From Flavisolibacter nicotianae (GTDB lineage: Bacteria; Bacteroidota; Bacteroidia; Chitinophagales; Chitinophagaceae), in assembly GCF_003628535.1 (NCBI RefSeq), contig NZ_RBCI01000016.1, positions 1 to 64,000 of the forward strand: 64,000 nt of DNA. The letters run 5' to 3'. The notes beneath the pieces were generated by a model. The model was not told where the DNA came from. It ran no database searches and saw nothing but the letters and a program-made list of their open reading frames with translations. Below, piece by piece: positions 29,023 through 41,089 of this stretch. The first letter of the stretch is position 1; every line of letters starts with the position of its first letter. Made by a program: the position numbers and the translations under genes.

Positions 29023-29474
29023 TTTTCTGAGAGCGCTGTCAGGAGAGTTTGTTTTCTTTTTTCCAGCGAAGCTGAAAGACTTTCATGTGGGTAGCCGCCT
29101 GTGTCAACCGGCGGAAGGTGAATGCCAAAGAACTCCAGAATTCTAAGGGGGTTCAATGTGGCTTGTATAGTCATTGGCACAACCGAATCATGGCTGTTTG
29201 GTAGATGCGCCTGCAAAAGCTGAACATTTGATGCATAATGATCATCAAATGTGCTATTGATGCAGAAGTTTTTTCAGGAAATTTAGGCTTGCAAATACGT
29301 GAGCGGCAGGAGTTGGTTAAAGACGGTTTCGGTTCGGGACTTAAAAGGAGGGGTAAGCAAAGGGTTGCCAGCCTGAACGTTCGTTACTGCTATGTCGGCA
29401 AGTCACTGCGCTATCCAGGGATCGCAACGTTAACAAGCAATCACATCTAGTCTTCAATTTAAAACCATGGTCAA
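29023..29474. other. Intergenic region, no gene seen
   Basis: 452 bp. A near-perfect 16-nt palindrome (ctgagagcgctgtcag, about 29027-29042) followed by a T-rich run may end the FAH-fold gene. A 70-codon open frame at 29238-29450 has a basic, low-information product and no recognisable family, so it is not called. The promoter of the esterase gene is probably in the last 60 bp. Confidence 0.55.
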
Positions 29475-30734
29475 ATGAACCTCAAATCTTCAGCTATTGG
29501 TATAGCGACAACACTGCTCAGTGCCGTCTGTTATGGACAGACCCAGGCATCAATGCAAGCAGCCCCACTGGAGGACTTTAAGCCGTCTGCTTTTAACCAG
29601 CCTTTCCAGGACTATCCACAGGTTAATTCCCAGGGATATGTACGGTTTCGCATCTTCGCTCCCAAGGCAGACAGCGTTAGAGTAACACTGGGTCTGGGCG
29701 GACAAGGCGGAACAAGACTGACAAAAGGTGATGACGGTTATTTTACAGGCACCACTGCAGGCCCGATGGATGAAGGTTTTCACTACTATCACCTGATCGT
29801 TGATGGTGGCGTTTTTAATGATCCGGGAACAGGGAATTTCTATGGCTCCCAACGTTGGGAAAGCGGCATTGAGATTCCTGCGAAAGACCAGGACTTTTAT
29901 GCGCTGAAAGATGTTCCGCACGGCCATGTACAGCAAATCTTATTTCCTTCAAAAAGCACCAACACAGCACGGGTTGCCAATGTGTACACGCCGCCTGGAT
30001 ACGAAAAAGGCAGCACAAAATATCCTGTGTTATACCTGCAACATGGTTGGGGTGAAAACGAAACTTCATGGGTTATTCAGGGCAAGACTGGGCTGATCAT
30101 GGACAACATGATTGCAGAAGGCAGAATAAAACCATTTATTGTGGTGATGACCTATGGCATGACGAATACTGGTGGCAGGCCCGGGGGCCCTCGTCCTGCA
30201 GCTCCTGCAGCCGGTGCAACGCCTGCGGTAGCCGGTGGTGCAGGCGCTCCTCCTGCACGTCCTGCGGGCGGTGGAATGGGTGCAGCTGGCGTAGTATCGT
30301 CTGGCATCACTGCAGGTGAACCGACTGGTGTTGGCGCCTTTCAAACTGTTTTGATTGATGAGTTAATCCCTTATGTTGATTCTCACTTCCGCACGATAGC
30401 GAACAGAGATCATCGTGCAATGGCTGGACTTTCAATGGGTGGATTTGAAACGCATACGATCACATTGGCTAAACCGGATGTATTTGGTTACTGGGGCTTA
30501 TTAAGTGGCGGTAACTACAACCCAACCGAATTACAAGGGAAAGACAAACCCAAACTATTGTTTATCAGTTACGGTAGCAAAGAAACAAACGGCGCCAATG
30601 GTCTTCCAAAAGTGGAAGCGGATTTAAAAGCAGCCGGCTATAATGTTACTACGTATGTTTCTCCGGGTACAGCACACGAATTCCTGACCTGGCGCCGCAG
30701 CCTTTATCAAATGGCACCCTTGCTTTTTAAATAG
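29475..30734 (+). CDS. CE1-type esterase with N-terminal E-set domain (XynZ-like feruloyl/acetyl esterase), secreted
   Basis: 419 residues. Signal peptide to about residue 21 (AVCYGQ). An immunoglobulin-like E-set (CBM48-like) domain covers about 45-140 (FAPKADSVRVTLGLGG, EGFHYYHLIVDG). An alpha/beta hydrolase domain follows with oxyanion region LQHGWGENE, nucleophile S320 in GLSMGG and histidine in GTAHEF. Residues 232-275 are an unusual Gly/Ala/Pro-rich insertion. Predicted to remove ferulate or acetate from arabinoxylan in the periplasm or outside the cell. Confidence 0.88.
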   Translation: MNLKSSAIGIATTLLSAVCYGQTQASMQAAPLEDFKPSAFNQPFQDYPQVNSQGYVRFRIFAPKADSVRVTLGLGGQGGTRLTKGDDGYFTGTTAGPMDEGFHYYHLIVDGGVFNDPGTGNFYGSQRWESGIEIPAKDQDFYALKDVPHGHVQQILFPSKSTNTARVANVYTPPGYEKGSTKYPVLYLQHGWGENETSWVIQGKTGLIMDNMIAEGRIKPFIVVMTYGMTNTGGRPGGPRPAAPAAGATPAVAGGAGAPPARPAGGGMGAAGVVSSGITAGEPTGVGAFQTVLIDELIPYVDSHFRTIANRDHRAMAGLSMGGFETHTITLAKPDVFGYWGLLSGGNYNPTELQGKDKPKLLFISYGSKETNGANGLPKVEADLKAAGYNVTTYVSPGTAHEFLTWRRSLYQMAPLLFK

Positions 30735-30752
30735 TACAGATGCAGTAAGTTT

Positions 30753-30778
30753 AATAGCAGCACCCCGGTGCTGCTATT
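30753..30778 (+). terminator. Hairpin after the CE1 esterase gene
   Basis: Perfect 12-bp inverted repeat (30753-30764 with 30767-30778), centre CC, 18 bp after the stop codon. The T tract is weak, so it could also stabilise the mRNA 3' end rather than terminate. Confidence 0.65.
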
Positions 30779-30868
30779 GTTAAAAATACAGCCCTTGCAC
30801 CGGGTAAATTGCCGGCAAATGGTGGCTGTTCTTTATTTTAATCGAATCACCAACGTGTCATAACTGAA

Positions 30869-31783
30869 ATGTTCCATTTTCAAGTATCAGCAAAGAATGC
30901 AGGCAAATTATGTTTTATAGTTTGCCTGTTCTTGTCTTCAATTGTCAGTGCGCAGGAGGTCGTTGACTTATATCCTGGTGCAGTTCCCAACAATAAAAAA
31001 ACAGAGAAGAAAGAAACCTTTACATCCGGCATGTTCCGTGGTGTGTCAAAACCAACGCTGGAAATTTATCTTCCTGAAAAAGAAAAAGCAACAGGAACGG
31101 CCGTTATCATCATTCCTGGTGGCGGTTATGGCGTGGTGGTTTACCAGGGCGAAGGCGTCACCAACGCCAAACAATTTGCGAAGACTGGCATCGCAGCCTT
31201 TGTGCTGAAATACCGGTTGCCGGACGACTCGATTATGCAGGACAAAACCATTGGTCCCTTGCAGGATGCGCAGCAGGCCATCAAATTCGTTCGCGAAAAC
31301 GCAGCCAGGTGGGGTGTGGATGCAAACAAGGTCGGTGTCATTGGATTTTCTGCCGGCGGGCATTTGGCCTCAACGGTCGCTACGCATTTTCAAAAGCCGG
31401 TGATTGAAAATGCAAATAATACCAATCTTCGTCCCGATTTCCAGATTGTGGTTTATCCTGTTATCAGCATGCAGGACAGCTTAACGCATCGGGACTCCCG
31501 GCGCAGTTTGCTGGGAAAAACGCCATCGAAAGAATTGATCGATGACTACTCCAATGAATTGCAAGTGACCACCAATACGCCGCCGGCCTACATCACGCAT
31601 GCTGCCGATGATAAAACCGTTGACGTGGATAACAGCATTGTTTATTTCGAAAGCTTGCGGCATCACAATGTTGATGTGGAAATGCATATTTATCCCAAAG
31701 GCGGACACGGTTTCATTTTCCGCCAGCCGGATTGGACTGGGCCCTTGTTCCTGTGGATGAAAAAGAATAAATGGATTCAATAA
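30869..31783 (+). CDS. Alpha/beta hydrolase, acetylxylan esterase-like, secreted
   Basis: 304 residues with a signal peptide ending near SSIVSAQE. The oxyanion motif IIPGGGYG replaces HGGG, and the nucleophile lies in GFSAGGHLAS. The acid and base are in AADDKTVDVDN and GGHGFIF. This arrangement fits the esterase/lipase group found in xylan loci (BD-FAE and acetylxylan esterases). It lies between two CE1-type genes and ahead of a GH10 xylanase, so deacetylation of xylan is the likely role. Confidence 0.85.
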   Translation: MFHFQVSAKNAGKLCFIVCLFLSSIVSAQEVVDLYPGAVPNNKKTEKKETFTSGMFRGVSKPTLEIYLPEKEKATGTAVIIIPGGGYGVVVYQGEGVTNAKQFAKTGIAAFVLKYRLPDDSIMQDKTIGPLQDAQQAIKFVRENAARWGVDANKVGVIGFSAGGHLASTVATHFQKPVIENANNTNLRPDFQIVVYPVISMQDSLTHRDSRRSLLGKTPSKELIDDYSNELQVTTNTPPAYITHAADDKTVDVDNSIVYFESLRHHNVDVEMHIYPKGGHGFIFRQPDWTGPLFLWMKKNKWIQ

Positions 31784-31853
31784 AGAAGCGGCAAAGCCAA
31801 TACAGGATATGGCAAACGCACCGGCTCAAAAAGAAATAATTTGTAAGAAATAG

Positions 31854-33800
<1,947 letters not shown>

Positions 33801-33844
33801 TGCATGAAGTGATCAAGTGATTTTCCAGAAAACGAACCATTCTC

Positions 33845-35014
33845 ATGAAGTACCAGAAATTAGCCATACTTGCTACAGCAATAATGCTCGGTAATTACAG
33901 TTATTCACAAACAGCAAGTAAAACCTCTCAATTGGAAGGCGTTTTAAAGGATGTATATAAAGACGCTTTTCTGATGGGTGTCGCAGTTAATCCTGCTATT
34001 ACATCCGGACGGGACAAAGCCTCGCAGGAGATCGTTATCAAACAGTTTAACTCCATCACTGTTGAAAACGTAATGAAGGCAGGTTTGATCAATCCGCAAC
34101 CCGGTATTTACAATTGGGGCCCGGCAGATGAATTTGTTGCTTTTGGTGAGAAAAACAAAATGTTCATCGTTGGCCATAACCTGGTTTGGCATAATCAGGT
34201 GCCGACTTGGTTTTTTACCAATGTGGAAGGAAAACCTAATACCAAAGAAGAACAGATTGAGCGGCTGCGAAGCCACATACAGGCGGTTGCCGGCCGGTAT
34301 GCGGGCCGCATCCATGCATGGGACGTGGTGAACGAGGTGATGGGTGAAGACGGTAACTATCGTTCTACCAGCTGGGTAAATGCTGTAGGCAATGGCGATA
34401 CCCTGGTGAAGTATGCGTTTAAGTTTACCGCACAATATGCACCCAATACCGAATTATACTACAATGATTTTAATGCCTGGCGTCCTTCCAAACGGGATGG
34501 CATTGTACGCATGATCAAAATGCTGCAAAAAGAAGGTGTTCGCATTGATGGCGTGGGCATGCAAGGACACTGGGGATTGGATTATCCCAAAACAAAATAC
34601 ATTGAAGAGGCCATAGATGCCTACGCTGCCTGTGGCGTAAATGTCATGATCACCGAACTGGATGTCGATGTGCTTCCGTTGACTAAAGAAGGGCAAATTG
34701 TTGGGCAGGGCATGACTGATAAACAATTCCAGTTGGAAGAATTCAAAACCTATTTAGACCCTTATCAAAAAGGTTTACCCGACAGTATGCAAACCGTGCT
34801 GGCAAACAGGTATGCCGAATTGTTTTCGATTTTCTACAAACGGCGTGATAAGATTGCACGGGTAACGCTGTGGGGCATACAAGACGGGATGAACTGGAAG
34901 AATGATTATCCGATACCCAACCGGACGAATTATCCTTTGCTATGGGACCGGCAACGAAATCCAAAACCCGCTTTCAATGCGGTATTGCGTGTACCTGGCA
35001 AAGCAGGATCATAA
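33845..35014 (+). CDS. GH10 endo-1,4-beta-xylanase, secreted
   Basis: 389 residues, signal peptide ending near GNYSYSQT. GH10 motifs: FNSITVENVMKAG, HNLVWHNQVPTWF, acid/base E164 in WDVVNEVMGEDG and nucleophile E271 in VMITELDVDVLP, with WGIQDGMNWKND near the C-terminus. A single catalytic module without a binding domain. It cleaves the xylan backbone; the flanking esterases and the GH51/GH39 enzymes would remove side groups and finish the oligomers. Confidence 0.96.
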   Translation: MKYQKLAILATAIMLGNYSYSQTASKTSQLEGVLKDVYKDAFLMGVAVNPAITSGRDKASQEIVIKQFNSITVENVMKAGLINPQPGIYNWGPADEFVAFGEKNKMFIVGHNLVWHNQVPTWFFTNVEGKPNTKEEQIERLRSHIQAVAGRYAGRIHAWDVVNEVMGEDGNYRSTSWVNAVGNGDTLVKYAFKFTAQYAPNTELYYNDFNAWRPSKRDGIVRMIKMLQKEGVRIDGVGMQGHWGLDYPKTKYIEEAIDAYAACGVNVMITELDVDVLPLTKEGQIVGQGMTDKQFQLEEFKTYLDPYQKGLPDSMQTVLANRYAELFSIFYKRRDKIARVTLWGIQDGMNWKNDYPIPNRTNYPLLWDRQRNPKPAFNAVLRVPGKAGS

Positions 35015-35106
35015 AGCTTCCTTCATGAATTAAATTGGAAAATGTATAACTGATTGTTCCTAATTTGAACCGGTCACTGTCGAATCAAAGACACACAACC
35101 CGCACA

Positions 35107-37575
35107 ATGAAAAAAGTACTCTTCATCTGTTCGCTTTTTGTTTCGGTACTTGGTTTTTCGCAGCCAAAGCCTAGCCTTAAACTTTGGTACAATCAGCCGT
35201 CAGGCACCACTTGGGAAAATGCATTGCCGATTGGAAACGGCCGTTTGGGTGCTATGGTTTACGGGAATGTGGAAAGAGAAACAATCCAACTAAACGAGCA
35301 TACGGTGTGGAGTGGAAGTCCAAACCGTAATGACAATCCGTTGGCCTTCGACTCCCTCGCCATCATCCGGCAACTGATATTTGAAGGCAGGCAAAAAGAA
35401 GCCGAGCGAATAGCTAACCGGGTAATTATTTCCAAAACATCACAGGGTCAAAAATTTGAGCCGGTGGGCAGTTTGCAGCTTTCTTTTCCCGGTTATGAAA
35501 ATTATTCGAATTACTATCGCGAACTCGATCTCGAAAGAGCGGTCACAAAAACGTCCTATACTGTAAATGGCGTTACCTATACCCGTGAAGCACTGGCTTC
35601 TTTTCCCGACCGTGTCGTTGTGGTGCGGCTCACCACCAGTAAACCGGGCAGCCTTTCGTTCACTGCTTTTTTTACCACACCGCAAAAAAGAGCCACCATC
35701 AAAACGACGCCTGCCAAAGAGCTCGCCATTTTCGGAATCACCTCTGACCACGAGAAGGTGAAAGGAATGGTGAAGTATAAGGGTATTGTACGCATGAAGC
35801 TGGAGGGCGGAACGTTGAACGCAAGTGATACGTCTCTCATGGTAAAAGATGCCAACGCGGCAACCATCTATATTTCAATTGCGAGCAATTTCAATAATTA
35901 CCGTGATGTTAGTGGTGATGAAAATAAAAGAGCCGCTGATTATTTGAACAAAGCCTACCCAAAATCTTTTGCTACCATCCTGTCAGATCATGTGGCAGCT
36001 TATCAAAAATATTTCAACCGGGTAAAACTGGATTTGGGTGGCGCCGATGCAGCCAATCTCCCAACCGATGAACGGCTAAAGAATTTCAAAACCACCAACG
36101 ATCCTTCGTTTGTCACCCTGTACTACCAGTTCGGCCGTTACCTGCTGATTTCTTCCTCGCAACCCGGCGGACAGGCAGCCAACTTGCAAGGCATCTGGAA
36201 CGGCGGGATCAATCCGCCATGGGACAGCAAATACACCATTAACATCAATGCGGAAATGAATTACTGGCCGGCCGAAAAAACGGCCCTTGCGGAACTGCAC
36301 GAACCATTTTTTCACATGGTAAGAGATATGGCAGAAGCAGGGCAGGAGACGGCAAAAGTGATGTACGGAGCGAGAGGCTGGATGGCGCATCACAATACGG
36401 ACATCTGGCGTGCTACCGGTGCGGTGGATGGTGCTTTCTGGGGTACCTGGAACAACGGTGGCGGCTGGACCAGTCAGCACCTGTGGGAACATTATCTGTA
36501 CGGCGGTGACAAAGCGTTCCTGGTTTCGGTGTACCCGGTATTAAAAGGGGCGGCTTTGTTTTACGTCGATTTTCTTGTCGAGCATCCAAAGTACCATTGG
36601 CTGGTGATTTGTCCCGACGAGTCGCCGGAGAACGCACCGCAGGCACACCAGGGTTCTTCACTAGATGCCGGTGTAACGATGTCCAACCAGATTGTTTTTG
36701 ATGTGTTCAGTACCGCTATTCGTGCCGCAGAAATTTTGAAGAAAGATGCAGCCTTTGTGGACAGCTTGAAGCAACTCCGAAACCGCCTTGCACCGATGCA
36801 CATCGGTCAATATGGCCAATTACAGGAATGGCTGGACGATATTGATGATCCGAAAGACAATCATCGACACATTTCGCATTTGTATGGCCTCTTTCCTTCC
36901 AACCAAATTTCACCGTATCGTACGCCGCAATTATACAGTGCCGCAAAAAATACGCTCATTCAACGGGGTGATGTATCCACAGGCTGGAGCATGGGTTGGA
37001 AGGTGAACTGGTGGGCGAGAATGCTCGATGGCAACCATGCGTACACCCTTATACAAAACCAGCTTTCACCGGTTCAATTGGGAAGGCGTGGAGAAGGCGG
37101 CGGCACCTACAACAATCTTTTTGATGCACACCCGCCATTTCAGATCGATGGCAATTTTGGCTGCACATCCGGTATCACCGAAATGTTGATGCAAAGTGCC
37201 GATGGTGACCTACACCTGCTGCCTGCCATTCCCGATGTATGGCAGGGCGGCGGAAGTGTGAGCGGCTTGCGTGCCAGGGGCGGCTTTGAGCTGGTAAATA
37301 TGCAGTGGAAACATGGGAAGGTAACAAAGGCGGTGATCCGTTCAGCTCTAGGCGGCAACCTGCGTCTGCGTGTGCCCAACGCGATGAAGATGAGCAGCGG
37401 CGTTGCATTGAAAAAGGCCGATGGGGAAAACCGCAATGAATTTTATCAGGTGGAAAAAATCCCGGAAGCGATCATTTCAGAAAAAGCGATCATTTCTCCT
37501 CCGCCAACAAGCGAAACGATTGTTTATGATATTCCCACACAGCGAGGTCGTGTTTTCACGTTTATCGCACAATGA
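35107..37575 (+). CDS. GH95 family alpha-L-fucosidase / alpha-L-galactosidase, secreted
   Basis: 822 residues from the ATG at 35107, which gives a clean signal peptide ([17 protein letters not shown]). GH95 features: [28 protein letters not shown] and [17 protein letters not shown] at the N-terminus, [30 protein letters not shown] in the helical barrel, and [25 protein letters not shown]. The enzyme inverts alpha-1,2-fucosyl or galactosyl linkages, which occur on some xylans and xyloglucans. Confidence 0.93.
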   Translation: MKKVLFICSLFVSVLGFSQPKPSLKLWYNQPSGTTWENALPIGNGRLGAMVYGNVERETIQLNEHTVWSGSPNRNDNPLAFDSLAIIRQLIFEGRQKEAERIANRVIISKTSQGQKFEPVGSLQLSFPGYENYSNYYRELDLERAVTKTSYTVNGVTYTREALASFPDRVVVVRLTTSKPGSLSFTAFFTTPQKRATIKTTPAKELAIFGITSDHEKVKGMVKYKGIVRMKLEGGTLNASDTSLMVKDANAATIYISIASNFNNYRDVSGDENKRAADYLNKAYPKSFATILSDHVAAYQKYFNRVKLDLGGADAANLPTDERLKNFKTTNDPSFVTLYYQFGRYLLISSSQPGGQAANLQGIWNGGINPPWDSKYTININAEMNYWPAEKTALAELHEPFFHMVRDMAEAGQETAKVMYGARGWMAHHNTDIWRATGAVDGAFWGTWNNGGGWTSQHLWEHYLYGGDKAFLVSVYPVLKGAALFYVDFLVEHPKYHWLVICPDESPENAPQAHQGSSLDAGVTMSNQIVFDVFSTAIRAAEILKKDAAFVDSLKQLRNRLAPMHIGQYGQLQEWLDDIDDPKDNHRHISHLYGLFPSNQISPYRTPQLYSAAKNTLIQRGDVSTGWSMGWKVNWWARMLDGNHAYTLIQNQLSPVQLGRRGEGGGTYNNLFDAHPPFQIDGNFGCTSGITEMLMQSADGDLHLLPAIPDVWQGGGSVSGLRARGGFELVNMQWKHGKVTKAVIRSALGGNLRLRVPNAMKMSSGVALKKADGENRNEFYQVEKIPEAIISEKAIISPPPTSETIVYDIPTQRGRVFTFIAQ

Positions 37576-37616
37576 GTTTTTAATTTGATAATGCCCTCAC
37601 TAAACCAAAGCAAAAA

Positions 37617-38390
37617 ATGAATCGATTACGCTTGCAGCTGACCGGTGTCCTCTTGCTCAGCTTTTCTCTTTTGTTTAGCAGTTACGCCATACCGAAGCAG
37701 AAAAAAATCCTGGTCTTCAGTAAGACGGCGGGCTTTCGCCATACCGCAGCCATCCAGGCGGGGAAGGCAGGCCTTCTTGCACTGGGCAGGCAGCACAAAT
37801 TTGGAGTGGATACCACCGAAAGCGCAGCTGTGTTTACGCCTGAAAACTTAAAGCAGTACGCTGCTGTAGTTTTTTTATGTACAACGGGCAATGTGTTGAA
37901 CGATGAGCAGCAAAAGGCATTTGAACAGTTCATCCACAACGGTGGTGGCTATGTGGGACTGCACTCGGCTGCCGATACGGAATACGACTGGCCCTGGTTT
38001 GGCGGGCTGAATGGCGCCTATTTTAAAAGCCATCCCCGGCAGCAGGAGGCGGTGTTCAACATTGTCGACAGTACGAACATCGCCACAGCTCATTTACCAA
38101 CGGTGTGGAAGCGATTTGATGAATTGTACAACTTCAAGTGGATCGGAACAGACTTACATGTGTTGATCACAATTGACGAAAATACTTACACGGGTGGCGG
38201 CAACGGCGATGATCATCCCATGGCCTGGTACCATGAATACGACGGTGGCCGGGGCTTTTACACCGCATTGGGCCATGACAACAAATCCTGGGAAGACCCG
38301 CTTTATGTACAACATGTATTGGGCGGTATCCATTATGTGATGGGTGCCAATCCACAAGTGAAGTCACGCAGCATCGCTTTTAATCGTTAA
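37617..38390 (+). CDS. ThuA-like domain protein, secreted
   Basis: 257 residues with a signal peptide (LLSFSLLFSSYAIPKQ). ThuA-like motifs: ILVFSKTAGFRHTAAIQAGK, YAAVVFLCTTGNVL, GGYVGLHSAADTEYDWPWFGGLNGAYFKSHP and MAWYHEYDGGRGFYTALGHDN. ThuA domains have a glutamine-amidotransferase-like fold and occur with sugar-oxidising systems; they are often fused to or next to heme dehydrogenase proteins, as here. Precise activity unknown. Confidence 0.9.
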   Translation: MNRLRLQLTGVLLLSFSLLFSSYAIPKQKKILVFSKTAGFRHTAAIQAGKAGLLALGRQHKFGVDTTESAAVFTPENLKQYAAVVFLCTTGNVLNDEQQKAFEQFIHNGGGYVGLHSAADTEYDWPWFGGLNGAYFKSHPRQQEAVFNIVDSTNIATAHLPTVWKRFDELYNFKWIGTDLHVLITIDENTYTGGGNGDDHPMAWYHEYDGGRGFYTALGHDNKSWEDPLYVQHVLGGIHYVMGANPQVKSRSIAFNR

Positions 38391-38410
38391 TTTATTCATT
38401 TCAGCAGTTC

Positions 38411-41089
38411 ATGAAGAAAACCTTTTTCATTGTAGGCCTGTGCCTTTTGTGCGCCACTATTTACAATTGCACTGAATCAAAACATACCGTTCGCAACAAT
38501 GTGGGCACCCCATATCCAACACGAATCTTTGACTCCACCCCATCGGTTGAATACCTCAGTCCGGAGCAAAGCCTCAAATCTTTCAACCTTCCGCCGGGTT
38601 ATCACCTGGAGCTGGTCGCCAGCGAGCCAATGATCAAAGAACCGGTGGCCATTGCCTGGGATGGGAATGCAAAAATGTATGTGGCCGAAATGCTCACCTA
38701 CATGCTGGATGCCGATGCCACCAATGAGCAGCGTCCGTTCAGCCGCATCTCGCTGCTCGAGGATACCGACAATGATGGGAAGATGGACAAGAGCAGTGTG
38801 TTCGTCGACAGCCTGCTACTGCCAAGGGCCATTTTGTGCGTGGACCATGAGCTGTTGGTGAACGAAACCAATACCATCACCATCAATGCCTACAAGGACA
38901 CCAATGGCGACGGCAAGGCCGACCAGAAACGGACGGTGTATGAGAACAAGGAGTACCGCATGCTCGATGCCAACATGGAACACCAGCGCAGTGGCCTTGA
39001 CTGGAATGTCGACAACAATATCTACATCACCTACGATCCCGTTCGCTTCCGGTACAAGGGTGGCCGGTTGCAAACTGACTCCTGCTATTCCGGTTCAGGT
39101 GGCCAGTGGGGGGTGACCCACGACAATTACGGCCGCATTTTTCTTTCCAGTGCCGGCGGTGAAAGCCCCCTGGTCCGGGTACAAATGAATCCGGTGTATG
39201 GTGCACTGGACATGCCCGACCAGGTAAACAATGAATTCCAGGAAGTGTGGCCCATCATTTCTACCCCAGATGTGCAGGGCGGATTGATGCGTCTGCGGGC
39301 CGACAGCACCCTGAACCATTTTACCGGTGCCTGCGGCCAATCGATTTACCGGGGCAATGCCTTGCCGTCTGACATGAATGGTGACTACATCGTTTGCGAG
39401 CCGGTGGCCCGTATTATTCGCCGCGCAAAAGTAATCGACCTGAAAGGAAAGATCATTGTGCAAAATGCCTACTACAAACAGGAATTTATCGCCTCTACCG
39501 ATATGAACTTCCGGCCGGTGAATTCTTACACCGGTCCGGATGGAAACCTCTATATCGTTGACATGCACCGCGGCATTATTCAACAGGGCAACTGGACAAA
39601 GCCCGGCTCTTTTCTGCGGGGAAAAATTGATGCCATGGGCATGGCGAAAAATACCGGGCACGGACGGATTTACCGCCTCGTTTATGATGGCTATAAGCAG
39701 GGCGAAAAGCCGAAGATGTTGGATGAACCCTCGAGCAAACTAGTGACCTACCTCGACCACCAAAACGGTTGGTGGCGTGACAATGCACAAAAGCAAATCA
39801 TTTTGCTGAACGACAAATCGGTTGTGCCTGTATTGAAACAAATCTTTCACGGCGAACAGGCTACGCTGGCTGCCAAGCCTTCACACCTGGCCCGGCTACA
39901 TGCCTTATGGACGCTCGACGGTCTGGAAGCCGTGGACAAAGAACTTTTGTATGCGGCCTTAAAAGATCCGTACCCGCAGATCAGAAAGGCCGCTATCGTC
40001 ATCAGCGAACCTTATCTGAAAAGAGAGGATGCCGACGTGATTGCCCGTGTGGCCGAACTGAAGGCCGATCCATCGTATGATGTCCGCCTGCAGCTTTTCT
40101 ATTCGCTTTACAGCCTCAGACCAGCAAAAGCCGGATCGCTGCCGCAGGAAATGCTCACCGCTAATGAGTCCAACGCCATGTTTGCGGCGGCGCAAAAAGC
40201 CATGGACCGGAATACCGACATCAGAACCTATGGTGCAAGGCTGGCCAATGTTCCTGTTGAAGAACGAAAACTGATCCTGGCTGGTGCAAACATCTTTACC
40301 TCGCTTTGCGTGACCTGTCATGGCCCTGGTGGAAAAGGGCTGGCAGTAGCCGGAAGCAATTCACTCGCGGCTCCGCCGTTGGTCGGTTCAAAGCGCATAG
40401 ATGCAGACAAATCGGTGATGGTGAAGATCCTGCTTCACGGCTTGTCTGGTTCGATCGATGGTAAAGAATATCCTTCGGTGATGCCATCGCTTGGCGCCAA
40501 CTCCGACGAGTGGGTAGCTTCCGTTGCCAACTATGTGCGCTATGAGCTGGGAACGGTTACCCGCCGCTTCCGCCGGCCAACCGATACCGTATCGGCATAC
40601 ATCTTACCGGCGCAGGTAGCGGCCATCCGGGCACAATATGCATCGCGAACCGCACCATGGACGCTGACGGAACTCGAAAACAGTGCTGCTTCCACTGCAA
40701 CGTTTGCTGCGACAAGTCCTGAAAATTCGGGTGAAACGAAAGCAGTAAGCACTTATGCAACTGCAAAAAACACTGGCAAGCTCAATGATCCAAAAAAAGC
40801 GACAAAGACATCTGCGCTAAAGAAACCCGGTTTCGAAACTGTGCGTCCGCTTTTACAAAAGAATACCTGTCTCAGTTGTCATAACCCAACCGCAAAACTG
40901 ATCGGGCCTTCGTATACGGAAATCGCTACAAAGAAATATTCGGTGGCGCAGATCGTACAACTGATTCAAACACCTGATCCCGCACACTGGACTGGCTATG
41001 CGACACGCATGCCGTCCATGGCCCATGTGCCCAAAGCGGAATTGACCAAAATAGCCGAATGGATCAAAACACTGGAAAAGAAAAAATAA
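38411..41089 (+). CDS. PVC-type heme-binding/beta-propeller dehydrogenase with two cytochrome c sites
   Basis: 892 residues, probably a lipoprotein or secreted (N-terminal hydrophobic stretch ending TIYNC). A beta-propeller of the membrane-bound dehydrogenase type starts at LPPGYHLELVASEPMIKEPVAIAWD. HEAT-like helical repeats follow (about 440-600). Two c-type heme motifs are visible: CVTCH at 633-637 in a cytochrome c domain and CLSCH at 820-824 in a second C-terminal one. Likely oxidises a sugar or alcohol in the periplasm and passes electrons to the respiratory chain. It is coupled to the ThuA gene 20 bp upstream. Confidence 0.88.
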   Translation: MKKTFFIVGLCLLCATIYNCTESKHTVRNNVGTPYPTRIFDSTPSVEYLSPEQSLKSFNLPPGYHLELVASEPMIKEPVAIAWDGNAKMYVAEMLTYMLDADATNEQRPFSRISLLEDTDNDGKMDKSSVFVDSLLLPRAILCVDHELLVNETNTITINAYKDTNGDGKADQKRTVYENKEYRMLDANMEHQRSGLDWNVDNNIYITYDPVRFRYKGGRLQTDSCYSGSGGQWGVTHDNYGRIFLSSAGGESPLVRVQMNPVYGALDMPDQVNNEFQEVWPIISTPDVQGGLMRLRADSTLNHFTGACGQSIYRGNALPSDMNGDYIVCEPVARIIRRAKVIDLKGKIIVQNAYYKQEFIASTDMNFRPVNSYTGPDGNLYIVDMHRGIIQQGNWTKPGSFLRGKIDAMGMAKNTGHGRIYRLVYDGYKQGEKPKMLDEPSSKLVTYLDHQNGWWRDNAQKQIILLNDKSVVPVLKQIFHGEQATLAAKPSHLARLHALWTLDGLEAVDKELLYAALKDPYPQIRKAAIVISEPYLKREDADVIARVAELKADPSYDVRLQLFYSLYSLRPAKAGSLPQEMLTANESNAMFAAAQKAMDRNTDIRTYGARLANVPVEERKLILAGANIFTSLCVTCHGPGGKGLAVAGSNSLAAPPLVGSKRIDADKSVMVKILLHGLSGSIDGKEYPSVMPSLGANSDEWVASVANYVRYELGTVTRRFRRPTDTVSAYILPAQVAAIRAQYASRTAPWTLTELENSAASTATFAATSPENSGETKAVSTYATAKNTGKLNDPKKATKTSALKKPGFETVRPLLQKNTCLSCHNPTAKLIGPSYTEIATKKYSVAQIVQLIQTPDPAHWTGYATRMPSMAHVPKAELTKIAEWIKTLEKKK

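Noticed and set aside
29238-29450. 70-codon open frame between the FAH-fold and esterase genes
   Set aside because: No family resemblance, basic and irregular composition, no start context; looks like chance.
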